Numbered from the stretch's first letter, positions 30,567 to 39,798 are shown. The stretch: DNA of 64,000 bases from Streptomyces cyaneochromogenes (GCF_003963535.1 NZ_CP034539.1:2914001-2978000), one strand, 5' to 3'. Program-made: numbers and translations. Notes: generated by a model from the letters alone, not told the origin.

Positions 30567-33566
30567 TCACGCCCCGTAGAACAGCTCCTCCACCACAGCC
30601 CGGGCCCTACGCGTGGTACGCCGGTACGCGTCGAGCATGTCCCCCACATGACCGGGCTCGTACCCCAGATACCGCCCCACCGCCGCCACCTCCCGGGCAT
30701 CGGACGGGAAGGTGTCCCCGGCCCGCCCCCGCACCAGCATCACGGCGTTGCGCACCCGCGTCGCCAGCACCCACGCCTCGTCCAGGACGGCCGCCTCCTC
30801 GGCCGGCAGGAGCCCGGCCGCACACGCGGCGGCGAGGGCCTCCCGCGTCCGTGTCGTCCGCAGCCCCGGCTCCGCCCAGCCGTGCTGGAGCTGCAGCAGC
30901 TGAACCGTCCACTCGACGTCGGAGAGACCGCCGGGACCGAGCTTGGTGTGCAGCTTGGGATCGGAGCCGCGAGGAAGCCGTTCGGACTCCATGCGGGCCT
31001 TCAGCCGACGGATCTCCCGCACTGCGTCCTCCCCCAGCCCCTCGGCGGGGTAGCGCAGGGGGTCGATCAGGTCGATGAAACGCCGCCCCAGTTCCTCGTC
31101 ACCGGCCACCGTCTCGGCCCGCAGCAGCGCCTGTGACTCCCAGATCAGGGACCACCGGCGGTAGTACGCGTCGTACGAGTTCAGCGTGCGCACCAGCGGC
31201 CCCGACTTGCCCTCCGGGCGCAGATCGGCGTCGATCAGCAGCACCGGATCGGCGCTCGGGATCTGCAGCAGCCGGCGCATCTCCGAGACGACCCGGTTCG
31301 CGGCCGCCGAGGCCTCCTGGTCGTCGACGCCGTCCCGCGGCTCGTGCACGAAGACGACGTCCGCGTCGCTGCCGTAGCCCAGCTCGTGCCCGCCGAACCG
31401 CCCCATGCCGATGATCGCGAACCGGGTGGGCAGTTCGTCGCCCCACCCCTCCCGCACCACCGCACGCAGGGTGCCCGCCAGTGTCGCCGCCGTCAGGTCG
31501 GACACCGCCGCCCCGACGCGGTCCACCAGGGCACCCTGGTCGGCCTCGGCCGGCTTGGTCTCGGTGCCGTAGGAGTCGATGATGTCCGCGGCGGCCGTAC
31601 GGAACAGCTCGCGGCGGCGCACCCCGCGGGCCGCCGTGACCGCCTGCGCGGCGTCGTCCGCGCGGCCCACCGCGGCGAGGATCTCCTGCTCCAGGTGGCC
31701 GCGCGAGCGCGGCTCCAGACCGGAACCGCCGTCGCCGTCACCGAGCAGGGCCACCGCCTCCGGCGCCCGCATCAGCAGGTCGGGGGCGAGGCGGCCGGCC
31801 GACAGGACGCGGGCGAGGTTCTCGGCGGCGGCGCCCTCGTCCCGCAACAGCCGCAGATACCAAGGGGTCTTGCCGAGCGCGTCCGACACCTTGCGGAAGT
31901 TCAGCAGGCCCGCGTCCGGCTCCGCCGAGTCCGCGAACCAGCCCAACAGGACCGGCAGCAGGGTGCGTTGGATGGCCGCCTTGCGGGTGACGCCGGAGGC
32001 CAGCGCCTCCAGATGCCGCAGCGCGGAGGCGGGGTCGGCGTACCCGAGCGCGATCAGCCGCTCGCGCGCCGCCCCGGCGCTCAACCGGGCCTCGCCCGGG
32101 GCGAGTTGGGCGACGGCGTCGAGCAGCGGGCGGTAGAAGAGCTTCTCGTGCAGACGCCGTACGACACTCGCGTGCCGTTTCCACTCGCGGTTCAGCTCGG
32201 CGACCGGGTCGACGCGCAGGCCGAGCGAGCGGCCGATGCGGCGCAGGTCGGCCTCGTCCTCGGGCACCAGGTGCGTGCGGCGCAGGCGGTAGAGCTGGAT
32301 GCGGTGCTCCATCGAGCGCAGGAAGCGGTAGGCGTCGTCGAGCTGGGCGGCGTCGGCACGGCCGACGTAGCCGCCCGCCGCGAGCGCCTGCAGCGCGTCC
32401 AGCGTGGTGCCGCTGCGCAGGGACGCGTCGTCCCGGCCGTGCACCAGCTGCAGCAGCTGTACGGCGAACTCGACGTCCCTGAGCCCGCCCGGGCCGAGCT
32501 TGAGCTGGCGGTCCACCTCGGCCACGGGGATGTTCTCGACGACCCGGCGGCGCATCTTCTGCACGTCGGCGACGAAGTTGTCCCGCTCGGCGGCCTTCCA
32601 GACCAGCGGTTCCAGCGCGGCGACGTACTCCTCGCCCAGCTCGATGTCGCCCGCGACCGGGCGCGCCTTCAGCAGCGCCTGGAACTCCCAGGTCTTGGCC
32701 CAGCGCTGGTAGTAGGCGAGGTGGCTGCTGAGGGTGCGCACCAGCGGACCGTTGCGGCCCTCGGGCCGCAGATTGGCGTCCACGGGCCAGATGGACCCCT
32801 CGACGGTCGTCTCGGAGCAGATCCGCATCATGTGCGAGGCGAGCCTGGTGGCCGACCGCACCGCCTTGCCCTCGTCCGCGCCGTCCACGGCCTCGCCGAC
32901 GAAGATGACGTCGACGTCGGAGACGTAGTTCAGCTCGTGACCCCCGCACTTGCCCATCGCGATCACCGCGAGCCGGCACAGCGCGGCGTCCTCCGGCGCG
33001 GCGGCGCGGGCGATGGCGAGCGCGGCGCGCAGGGTCGCGGTGGCGAGGTCGGCGAGCTCGGCGGCGGTCTGGGCCACGTCGGTGGTGCCGCACACGTCGC
33101 GGGCGGCGATGGACAGCAGACAGCGCCGGTAGGCGACGCGCAGGGACACCGGGTCGGTGGCCTCGGCGAGGCCGAGCTCGAACTCCTCCACCTCCGGGTG
33201 CAGGTCCCGCGGCTCGTACATGACCAGCGCCTGCCAGTCGTCGGCGTGCCTGGCGAGGTGGTCGGCGAGCGCGGAGGAGGCGCCGAGCACACCGAGCAGC
33301 CGGTCGCGCAGGGGCTTGGCCGCTATCACCGTGTCCACCAGTTGCCGCTGGGCGACGGGGTCGGGCTGCGCTTCGAGGAGCCGGACGAGACCGTGCAGGG
33401 CGAGGTCCGGGTCGGCGGTGGCGCCGAGGGCCTCCAGGAGGACCGGGTCGTTTCTGATCGGTGCGAGCTCGGCGCTCTCCAGGAGCCGCTCGGCGGCCGA
33501 CGGGTCGGTGAATCCGTGCCGCAGCAGCCGCGTGAAGGTACTGCTCCTGCGCCCCGGCGCCGTCAT
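30567..33566 (-). CDS. glnE: Glutamine synthetase adenylyltransferase/deadenylylase
   Basis: The 999-residue protein has two nucleotidyltransferase halves. The N-terminal one carries GGHELNYVSDVDVIFVGEA, the deadenylylase site; the C-terminal one carries GGHELGYGSDADVVFVHEP, the adenylyltransferase site. Both keep the DxD-type acids. VDANLRPEGRNGPLVR and IDADLRPEGKSGPLVR are the matching second motifs. It switches off GSI by AMP attachment. It lies near glnA2 in this region, as in other actinobacteria. It starts at ATG 33566 in a divergent region with the FMN-binding gene. Confidence 0.97.
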   Translation of the reverse strand: MTAPGRRSSTFTRLLRHGFTDPSAAERLLESAELAPIRNDPVLLEALGATADPDLALHGLVRLLEAQPDPVAQRQLVDTVIAAKPLRDRLLGVLGASSALADHLARHADDWQALVMYEPRDLHPEVEEFELGLAEATDPVSLRVAYRRCLLSIAARDVCGTTDVAQTAAELADLATATLRAALAIARAAAPEDAALCRLAVIAMGKCGGHELNYVSDVDVIFVGEAVDGADEGKAVRSATRLASHMMRICSETTVEGSIWPVDANLRPEGRNGPLVRTLSSHLAYYQRWAKTWEFQALLKARPVAGDIELGEEYVAALEPLVWKAAERDNFVADVQKMRRRVVENIPVAEVDRQLKLGPGGLRDVEFAVQLLQLVHGRDDASLRSGTTLDALQALAAGGYVGRADAAQLDDAYRFLRSMEHRIQLYRLRRTHLVPEDEADLRRIGRSLGLRVDPVAELNREWKRHASVVRRLHEKLFYRPLLDAVAQLAPGEARLSAGAARERLIALGYADPASALRHLEALASGVTRKAAIQRTLLPVLLGWFADSAEPDAGLLNFRKVSDALGKTPWYLRLLRDEGAAAENLARVLSAGRLAPDLLMRAPEAVALLGDGDGGSGLEPRSRGHLEQEILAAVGRADDAAQAVTAARGVRRRELFRTAAADIIDSYGTETKPAEADQGALVDRVGAAVSDLTAATLAGTLRAVVREGWGDELPTRFAIIGMGRFGGHELGYGSDADVVFVHEPRDGVDDQEASAAANRVVSEMRRLLQIPSADPVLLIDADLRPEGKSGPLVRTLNSYDAYYRRWSLIWESQALLRAETVAGDEELGRRFIDLIDPLRYPAEGLGEDAVREIRRLKARMESERLPRGSDPKLHTKLGPGGLSDVEWTVQLLQLQHGWAEPGLRTTRTREALAAACAAGLLPAEEAAVLDEAWVLATRVRNAVMLVRGRAGDTFPSDAREVAAVGRYLGYEPGHVGDMLDAYRRTTRRARAVVEELFYGA

Positions 33567-33715
33567 GGTCGGCCTCCCGTTCCGATCAGGTTCGTACGCG
33601 CCCGATCAAGGTCGTACGCGGACGAGCCTAACCGGAGTACCTGGGAGTGGCGCCGATGAGTTCCGGCGGCCCGCGCGGTCAGCCTTGTGCGACGACATGT
33701 CTGGAGGGCGTCCCG

Positions 33716-34237
33716 ATGACCGACAAGCAACCGCAGACCCGGCTGGATGCGCGCTACAGCGACGAGAGGGCCACGGCGACCGACTGGGCCGAGGCCGAGA
33801 AGCTGCTGGCCGGGGCCGAGCTGTTCTGGATCTCGACGGTACGGCCGGACGGGCGGCCGCACGTCACCCCGCTGCCGGCGGTCTGGTCGCAGGGGGCGCT
33901 GCACTTCTGCACCGGCCCGCAGGAGCGCAAGGCGCGGAACCTGGCGCTGAACCCGCACGTCGTCCTGACGACCGGCACGAACACCTGGGACAAGGGGTAC
34001 GACCTCGTGGTCGAGGGCGAGGCGGTGCGGGTCACCGACGACGGCCGACTACGCGAACTGGCCGCGGAGTGGGAGGCGAAGTACGGCAGCTTCTGGCATT
34101 TCGAGGTGGACAACGGCCGCTTCCGGCACGGGCCGGGGCACGCCTATGTCTTTTCGGTGGCGCCGGGCACCGTTTTCGGCTTCGGTAAGGGGGAGCCGTT
34201 CAGCCAGACCCGCTGGCGATTCACCATGGAGGACTAG
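33716..34237 (+). CDS. Pyridoxamine 5'-phosphate oxidase-like (FMN-binding split barrel) protein
   Basis: The 173-residue protein carries the split-barrel core: AELFWISTVRPDGRPHVTPLPAVWSQGALHF, QERKARNLALNPHVVLTTG and DLVVEGEAVRVTDD. Members bind FMN or F420 and reduce various substrates. Start ATG 33716 has GGAGGG just upstream. It is followed after two bases by a VOC protein, so the two form an operon. The specific reaction is unknown. Confidence 0.85.
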   Translation: MTDKQPQTRLDARYSDERATATDWAEAEKLLAGAELFWISTVRPDGRPHVTPLPAVWSQGALHFCTGPQERKARNLALNPHVVLTTGTNTWDKGYDLVVEGEAVRVTDDGRLRELAAEWEAKYGSFWHFEVDNGRFRHGPGHAYVFSVAPGTVFGFGKGEPFSQTRWRFTMED

Positions 34238-34239
34238 CG

Positions 34240-34692
34240 ATGGACTTCACCCTCGAAGTGATCCCGCTGCCCGTGAGCGACATCGACCGGGCCCGCGACT
34301 TCTACCGGGACAAGGTCGGCTTCCACGTCGACATCGACCAGGAGGTCATGCCGGGCATGCGCATCGTCCAGCTGACGCCTCCGGGCTCGGGCTGCTCGAT
34401 CGCCCTCGGCGACAGCATCTGGGACATGACCAAGGGCGAAACCGTACCCGAGCCCGGTTCCTACCAGGGCCTGCAACTCTGCGTCGCCGACATCAAGGCG
34501 GCCCGGGCGGAACTGGTGGAACGGGGCCTGGAGGTCTCGGAGCCGGTCCAGTACGCCCCGGACGACGGCGCGACGTTCATGTACTTCAAGGACCCGGACG
34601 GCAACGGCTGGTCGATCCAGGAGTACCGGCGCCGGGTGACGGAGCCGCTGCACCAACTGCTGGCGGAGCAGGCGGACAAGCGACCGCGGTAA
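34240..34692 (+). CDS. VOC (glyoxalase/bleomycin-resistance fold) protein
   Basis: The 150-residue protein has the paired VOC modules: VIPLPVSDIDRARDFYRDKVGFHVD and GLQLCVADIKAARAELVERGLEV, ending MYFKDPDGNGWSIQEY with the last metal ligand Glu. It is probably a small metal-dependent isomerase, lyase or drug-binding protein. It is coupled to the upstream FMN protein (2 bp gap) and convergent with glnA2. Confidence 0.85.
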   Translation: MDFTLEVIPLPVSDIDRARDFYRDKVGFHVDIDQEVMPGMRIVQLTPPGSGCSIALGDSIWDMTKGETVPEPGSYQGLQLCVADIKAARAELVERGLEVSEPVQYAPDDGATFMYFKDPDGNGWSIQEYRRRVTEPLHQLLAEQADKRPR

Positions 34693-34927
34693 CGCGGCCG
34701 AGGGGCGTGGGAGGGGACCCCGCGCCCCGATCCGCTGTCGGACGCCGCGGGTGGCCACATCGGCCCGCGGCGGCAGCGGGCACGCAAGAGCCGCGGCGCA
34801 TGTACACCGCGGCGCTGGTCGAGTCGGTCACTTGTCGAAGCCGCCGGGAGCGTTCCCTCCGGGGTTCTGGGTCTCGAGCCCGCCGCCCTTGCACTCCGGC
34901 TGCCGGCCGGCCGGGAGGTCAGCGGGG

Positions 34928-34948
34928 CCGACGGCTCATCGCCGTCGG
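34928..34948. terminator. Hairpin 3' of glnA2
   Basis: CCGACGG (34928-34934) pairs with CCGTCGG (34942-34948) around a 7-base loop, 22 bp past the minus-strand glnA2 stop. The rest of the 278-bp convergent gap (34693-34970) holds no convincing gene. Confidence 0.55.
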
Positions 34949-34970
34949 CCCGCACACCCGTCGGGAGCCC

Positions 34971-36332
34971 CTACAGCACCGGCAGGTTCTTCCGCAGCTC
35001 GAACGCGGTCACCTCGGAGCGGTACTCGTGCCACTCCGCGCGCTTGTTGCGCAGGAAGAAGTCGAAGACGTGCTCGCCCAGCGTCTCGGCGACCAGGTCG
35101 CTGCGCTCCATCAGCGTCAGCGCCTCGCCGAGGTTCTGCGGCAGCGGCTCGATGCCCATCGCGCGGCGCTCGGCGTCCGAGAGGGCCCACACGTCGTCCT
35201 CGGCGCCGGGCGGGAGCTCGTAGCCCTCCTCGATGCCCTTGAGGCCTGCGGCCAGCAGCATCGCGTAGGCCAGGTACGGGTTCGCGCCCGAGTCCAGCGA
35301 CCGGACCTCGACGCGCGCGGAGCCCGTCTTGCCGGGCTTGTACATCGGGACACGGACCAGGGCGGAGCGGTTGTTGTGGCCCCAGCAGATGTACGAGGGG
35401 GCCTCGCCGCCGGCGCCGGCGGTGCGCTCGGAGCCGCCCCAGATGCGCTTGTAGGAGTTCACCCACTGGTTGGTGACGGCCGCGATCTCCGCGGCGTGCT
35501 TCAGCAGGCCCGCGATGAAGGAGCGGCCGACCTTGGAGAGCTGGTACTCGGCGCCGGACTCGTAGAACGCGTTGCGGTCGCCCTCGAAGAGGGACAGGTG
35601 GGTGTGCATGCCCGAGCCCGGGTGCTCGGAGAACGGCTTCGGCATGAAGGTCGCCTGGACCCCCTGCTCCAGCGCCACCTGCTTCATGACCAGGCGGAAC
35701 GTCATGATGTTGTCCGCCGTGGACAGCGCGTCGGCGTAGCGCAGGTCGATCTCCTGCTGGCCCGGCGCGCCCTCGTGGTGGGAGAACTCGACCGAGATGC
35801 CCATCGACTCCAGCATGGTGATCGCCTGGCGGCGGAAGTCCATGCCGATGTTCTGCGGGGTGTGGTCGAAGTAGCCGGAGTTGTCGGCGGGGGTCGGGCG
35901 AGAGCCGTCGAGGGGGCGGTCCTTCAGCAGGAAGAACTCGATCTCGGGGTGGGTGTAGAAGGTGAAGCCCAGGTCGGAGGTGCGGGCCAGGGCGCGCTTG
36001 AGGACGTAGCGCGGGTCCGCGAAGGACGGTGAGCCGTCCGGCATGAGGATGTCGCAGAACATCCGGGCCGTGCCGGGCGCCTCGGCGCGCCAGGGCAGGA
36101 TCTGGAACGTCGACGGGTCCGGCTTGGCGATCATGTCGGACTCGTATACGCGGGCGAAGCCCTCGATCGCCGAGCCGTCGAAGCCGATGCCCTCGTCGAA
36201 GGCCTGCTCCAACTCGGCCGGGGCCACGGCCACGGACTTGAGGAAGCCCAGCACGTCCGTGAACCACAGCCGTACGAACCGGATGTCGCGCTCCTCCAAC
36301 GTCCGGAGCACGAACTCCTGCTGCTTGTCCAT
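34971..36332 (-). CDS. glnA2: GlnA2-type GSI homologue, gamma-glutamylpolyamine synthetase
   Basis: The 453-residue enzyme is a GSI-fold ligase: DGSAIEGF, GSGMHTHLSLF and NRSALVRVP are its active-site blocks, and EGYELPP is near the adenylylation loop. The product looks like S. coelicolor GlnA2, which is reported to glutamylate polyamines rather than make glutamine, giving entry to polyamine use. The assignment therefore follows the family. It starts at ATG 36332, which has GGAAG just before it; ATG 36347 gives five more residues and is possible. It lies close to glnE on the same strand. Confidence 0.88.
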   Translation of the reverse strand: MDKQQEFVLRTLEERDIRFVRLWFTDVLGFLKSVAVAPAELEQAFDEGIGFDGSAIEGFARVYESDMIAKPDPSTFQILPWRAEAPGTARMFCDILMPDGSPSFADPRYVLKRALARTSDLGFTFYTHPEIEFFLLKDRPLDGSRPTPADNSGYFDHTPQNIGMDFRRQAITMLESMGISVEFSHHEGAPGQQEIDLRYADALSTADNIMTFRLVMKQVALEQGVQATFMPKPFSEHPGSGMHTHLSLFEGDRNAFYESGAEYQLSKVGRSFIAGLLKHAAEIAAVTNQWVNSYKRIWGGSERTAGAGGEAPSYICWGHNNRSALVRVPMYKPGKTGSARVEVRSLDSGANPYLAYAMLLAAGLKGIEEGYELPPGAEDDVWALSDAERRAMGIEPLPQNLGEALTLMERSDLVAETLGEHVFDFFLRNKRAEWHEYRSEVTAFELRKNLPVL

Positions 36333-36595
36333 CTTCCGCTTCCCCATCCTTGCTGGTCAGGCCGCCTGTCTCCGGTACCGCAGGAGGCGGTCGGGCACCT
36401 GAGCATCACACCACAACACCATTTCAGGCGCGTTGCGCACCTTGATCGCCGGAGCGACCTCGGACTGAACGCCCGGCATACGGCAGGTGTCCTGCCGCGG
36501 CACGCGGTGAAGTGCTCTTCCGCCCATCTTGCCTGCTCGGACCGACATCCGTAATGCCCGGCCCCTTATGACCCACCCAAGACCCACCCCGCTTT

Positions 36596-36618
36596 AATTT
36601 GCATCCCAGATGCAAGTT
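36596..36618. promoter_or_regulatory. Palindrome upstream of hmp, probable NsrR operator
   Basis: AATTTGCATC and GATGCAAGTT are inverted around CCA, with nine of ten bases matching. It is 56 bp before the hmp ATG and resembles the TGCAT half-sites of NsrR-type operators. nsrR is the next gene on the opposite strand, which makes NsrR the likely ligand. The rest of the 341-bp interval from glnA2 holds no other clear signal. Confidence 0.6.
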
Positions 36619-36673
36619 TTAATGAAGGCGGGCGGTCACCCTCGCACCGCCCCGTCGACCCTGAGGAGAACCG

Positions 36674-37861
36674 ATGCTGTCCGAACAGTCCGCCGCCACC
36701 GTCCGTGCCACCCTCCCCGCGGTCGGCGCAGCCCTCGCCGAGATCACCGAGCGCTTCTACGCCGGGCTGTTCGCCGCCCGCCCCGAGCTGCTGCGCGACC
36801 TGTTCAACCGCGGCAACCAGGCGGCCGGCACCCAGCGGCAGGCCCTGGCGGGGTCGATCGCCGCCTTCGCGACGTACCTCCTGGACCACCCCGAGGAGCG
36901 GCCGGACGCGATGCTGGGCCGCATCGCTCACAAGCACGCCTCCCTGGGCGTCACGGCGGAGCAGTACGCCCTCGTCCACGAGCACCTCTTCGCCGCCATC
37001 GCCGACGTGCTCGGCGAGGCCGTCACGCCCGAGGTCGCGGCCGCCTGGGACGAGGTCTACTGGCTGATGGCGAACGCGCTCATCGCCATCGAGAAGCGGC
37101 TGTACGCGGAGCGCGGCGGGAGCGAGTGGCGGGAGTGGGAGGTCGTCGGACGCGTCGAGGAGACCGCCGACGTCGCCACCTTCCGGCTGCGCCCGGCCGA
37201 CGGCCGCCCGGCGCCCGGCTTCCGGGCCGGGCAGTACGTCTCCGTCCAGGTCGAACTGGCGGACGGGGCCCGGCAGACACGCCAGTACAGCCTGTCCGCC
37301 GCGCCCGGATCGCCGGTGCGCCAGATCAGCGTGAAGCGGGTGCGCGGCGGCGCCGCCGCGCCCGACGGCGAGGTCTCCAACCACCTCCACGCGCGCGTGC
37401 GGGTCGGCGATCGCCTGCGCCTTTCGGCGGCGTACGGCGATCTCGTACTCGCCGGCACCGAGGCCCCGCTGCTGCTCGCCTCCGCCGGCATCGGCGTGAC
37501 CCCGATGGTCGCGATGCTGGGTGAGCTCGCGGACGCCGGGCACGAGGGCCGGGTGATCGTCGTGCACGGCGACCGCTCCCCCGCCGAGCACGCCCTGCGC
37601 GCCGACCACGAGGTGTACGCCGAGAAGCTCGCGGACGCCTCGGCGCACTTCTGGTACGAGACGGACGCCGACGGCTCCCACGGCACCGGGCTGGTCGACC
37701 TGACCGACCTCGCTGTACCGCGGGGCACGCGCGCGTACCTGTGCGGTCCGCTGCCCTTCATGCGGGCGGTGCGGGCGCAGTTGATCGAGCAGGGCGTGGC
37801 GCCCGCCGACATCCACTACGAGGTGTTCGGGCCGGACCTCTGGCTGGGGCAGGAGGGCTGA
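36674..37861 (+). CDS. hmp: Flavohemoglobin nitric-oxide dioxygenase
   Basis: The 395-residue cytoplasmic enzyme has an N-terminal globin domain (Tyr29 in ERFYAGLF; proximal His88 in KHASL). A FAD domain follows with RQYSLSAAPG, and an NAD domain with LLLASAGIGVTPMVAML and AYLCGPLPFM. It turns NO and oxygen to nitrate with NAD(P)H. An inverted repeat lies upstream and nsrR converges 13 bp downstream, so the pair forms an NO-responsive module. Confidence 0.95.
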   Translation: MLSEQSAATVRATLPAVGAALAEITERFYAGLFAARPELLRDLFNRGNQAAGTQRQALAGSIAAFATYLLDHPEERPDAMLGRIAHKHASLGVTAEQYALVHEHLFAAIADVLGEAVTPEVAAAWDEVYWLMANALIAIEKRLYAERGGSEWREWEVVGRVEETADVATFRLRPADGRPAPGFRAGQYVSVQVELADGARQTRQYSLSAAPGSPVRQISVKRVRGGAAAPDGEVSNHLHARVRVGDRLRLSAAYGDLVLAGTEAPLLLASAGIGVTPMVAMLGELADAGHEGRVIVVHGDRSPAEHALRADHEVYAEKLADASAHFWYETDADGSHGTGLVDLTDLAVPRGTRAYLCGPLPFMRAVRAQLIEQGVAPADIHYEVFGPDLWLGQEG

Positions 37862-37874
37862 GGCCCGTGCGGGG

Positions 37875-38309
37875 CTAGGTCGCGCGGCCGATCTGCAGGA
37901 GCAGCGGGCCGGTGGGGTCCGCGGTCACGTCGGCCACCGTCAGCGGGTCCAGCGAGGCGAAGAAGGCCTCCTGGGCCCGCCGCAGCGCGCCCCGCAGCCG
38001 GCACCCGGAGTGCAGCGGGCAGGGGTTGTCGCCCTCGCACTCGACGACGTCGCCGTCCCCCTCGAAGGCGCGCACGATCGCGCCGACCGACGCGGTACGG
38101 CCCTTGTCGCTGAGCGAGAGCCCGCCGCCGCGGCCCCGGCGGGCGTCGACCAGGCCCATGTGCTGAAGCTCGGCGACGACCTTGGCGGCGTGCGTGTAGG
38201 GCACCTCCATGTCCGCCGCGACCTCGCGGGTCGTCGGCGTGGCGTCGCCCAGGACGGCGAGCCGCATCAGGAGCCGCAGTGCCAGGTCGGTGGAGCGCAA
38301 CAACCGCAT
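37875..38309 (-). CDS. nsrR: Rrf2-family nitric-oxide sensor NsrR
   Basis: The 144-residue regulator has an Rrf2 winged helix and the cluster loop with Cys91, Cys97 and Cys103 (VECEGDNPCPLHSGC), plus Asp8 near the N-terminus, the set of ligands used for the [4Fe-4S] cluster in S. coelicolor NsrR. NO destroys the cluster and relieves repression of hmp. ATG 38309 starts with MRLLRSTDLALR, which matches the family; the ORF extends to 38345 but those residues are not conserved. Confidence 0.93.
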   Translation of the reverse strand: MRLLRSTDLALRLLMRLAVLGDATPTTREVAADMEVPYTHAAKVVAELQHMGLVDARRGRGGGLSLSDKGRTASVGAIVRAFEGDGDVVECEGDNPCPLHSGCRLRGALRRAQEAFFASLDPLTVADVTADPTGPLLLQIGRAT

Positions 38310-38345
38310 GAACTGCAGCGTAGATAATGCGCATCCCCGGTTCAA

Positions 38346-38370
38346 AATATCCGGCGAGAATATCCGGCGA
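38346..38370. repeat. Tandem AATATCCGGCGA repeat between nsrR and DUF3105 gene
   Basis: AATATCCGGCGA occurs at 38346-38357 and again at 38359-38370, 13 bp apart, just upstream of nsrR (36 bp). GGCCTTTCCGGCC-like repeats follow at 38417-38440. They may be operator or promoter sites. Confidence 0.5.
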
Positions 38371-38518
38371 TCGAAGCGACCGGTCAGATGGCCGGACGGG
38401 CCCCGGTCCCCATCCGGCCTTTCCGGCCTTTCCGGCTGACCGCACTACTGGAGGTCACACCTCCCCCATTACGATCAGCGAACCCGACCGTCCCACCCCT
38501 CCCAGAAGGGCACGCCTC

Positions 38519-39175
38519 ATGGGCTCCGCCAAGAACAAGAGCAGCGCCGCGCGCAAAGCGCGAATAGAGGAGATGCGGCGCGCCGAGCAGGCCCGTGAGC
38601 GGCGCAACCGCATCCTCACCATCGGGGCCAGCCTGGTGGTCGTCGCCGGTCTCGTCGTCGGCGGTGTCGTCCTCATCCAGTCGCAGTCCGAGGAGAAGGC
38701 ACAGGCGGACAAGACGCCCGGGAAGTTCGTCACCGGCAAGGACGGCGTGAAGACCTGGAACAAGACCTTGACCCAGACCCACGTGAAGACCGGCGTGACG
38801 TACCCGATGGAGCCCCCGGTCGGCGGCGACCACCACGCGGCCTGGATGAACTGCAACGGCGACGTCTACACCAAGGAACTCAAGAACGAGAACGCCGTGC
38901 ACTCGCTGGAGCACGGCGCGGTGTGGGTGACGTACACCAGCAAGGCCTCCAAGGCCGATGTCGCCGCGCTGGCGGAGAAGGTCAAGAAGACGCCGTACTC
39001 GCTGATGAGCCCGGACGAGAAGCAGAAGGACCCGATCATGCTCAGCGCATGGGGGCACCAGCGCACGGTGACGAGCGCGAGCGACCCGAACGTCGACAAG
39101 TTCTTCGAGACGTACGTCCAGGGTGAGCAGACGCCCGAGAAGGGCGCGGTCTGCACGGGCGGTCTGACGGAGTGA
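38519..39175 (+). CDS. DUF3105 membrane-anchored protein
   Basis: The 218-residue protein begins with a basic, Arg-rich tail (SAARKARIEEMRRAEQARERR) and one transmembrane anchor (IGASLVVVAGLVVGGVVL, about residues 38-58). The DUF3105 domain follows outside, with GGDHHAAWMNCNGDVY, VHSLEHGAVWVTY and Cys residues near GAVCTGG. His, Cys and Met are good metal ligands. It overlaps the next DUF305 gene by four bases, so the two are made together. Function is unknown; copper handling is a guess from composition. Confidence 0.88.
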   Translation: MGSAKNKSSAARKARIEEMRRAEQARERRNRILTIGASLVVVAGLVVGGVVLIQSQSEEKAQADKTPGKFVTGKDGVKTWNKTLTQTHVKTGVTYPMEPPVGGDHHAAWMNCNGDVYTKELKNENAVHSLEHGAVWVTYTSKASKADVAALAEKVKKTPYSLMSPDEKQKDPIMLSAWGHQRTVTSASDPNVDKFFETYVQGEQTPEKGAVCTGGLTE

Positions 39176-39798
39176 AACAGCACGTCGGATGGATAGCGGG
39201 GACCGCGGCGGCCGTGCTGGTCGCGGCCGGCGCGGTCACCTACGCGGTTGCCGACGGCGACGGCGGCGCGGGCAGCACCCCGAGCCGCGACTCGGCGGAC
39301 GCCGGGTTCGCCCGGGACATGGCGGTACATCACCAGCAGGCCGTGGAGATGTCGTTCATCGTGCGCGACCGCACGAAGGACGAGGAAGTGCGGCGGCTCG
39401 CGTACGACATCGCACAGACGCAGGCCAACCAGCGCGGCATGATGCTGGGCTGGCTGGATCTGTGGAAGCTGCCGAAGGTGTCCTCGGACGCGCCGATGAC
39501 CTGGATGGGCATGGGCGACATGGCCTCCGGCGAGGACGGCGCGCTGATGCCGGGCATGGCGACCAACACGGAGATGAAGAAGCTCGCGAGCCTCAGCGGC
39601 AAGCAGGCGGAGATCTTCTATCTGCAGTTGATGACGGACCATCACAAGGGCGGCATCCACATGGCCGAGGGCTGCGTCGACAAGTGCACGGTCGATGTGG
39701 AGAAGGGCCTCGCCCAGGGCATGGTGAACGGGCAGGAGTCGGAGATCGCCCTGATGAAGGACATGCTGGCGGACCGGGGCGCGAAGCCGCGCCCGTAG
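39172..39798 (+). CDS. DUF305 secreted or anchored protein
   Basis: The 208-residue product starts at GTG 39172, which overlaps the previous stop (GTGA). A signal or anchor (WIAGTAAAVLVAAGAVTYAVA) is followed by the DUF305 ferritin-like fold: FARDMAVHHQQAVEMS, LMTDHHKGGIHMAEGC and a Met-rich middle (WMGMGDM, MPGM). The paired HHxxA and DHHxxxxxMA motifs suggest metal binding outside the cell. It forms a unit with the DUF3105 gene. Confidence 0.9.
   Translation: MKQHVGWIAGTAAAVLVAAGAVTYAVADGDGGAGSTPSRDSADAGFARDMAVHHQQAVEMSFIVRDRTKDEEVRRLAYDIAQTQANQRGMMLGWLDLWKLPKVSSDAPMTWMGMGDMASGEDGALMPGMATNTEMKKLASLSGKQAEIFYLQLMTDHHKGGIHMAEGCVDKCTVDVEKGLAQGMVNGQESEIALMKDMLADRGAKPRP

Noticed and set aside
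34825..34955. Short minus-strand frame ending KGGGLETQNPGGNAPGGFDK near glnA2
   Set aside because: It has a stop about 24 bases before a usable beginning and no start codon; the frame is only 35 residues. It may be a remnant, but it cannot be called a gene.
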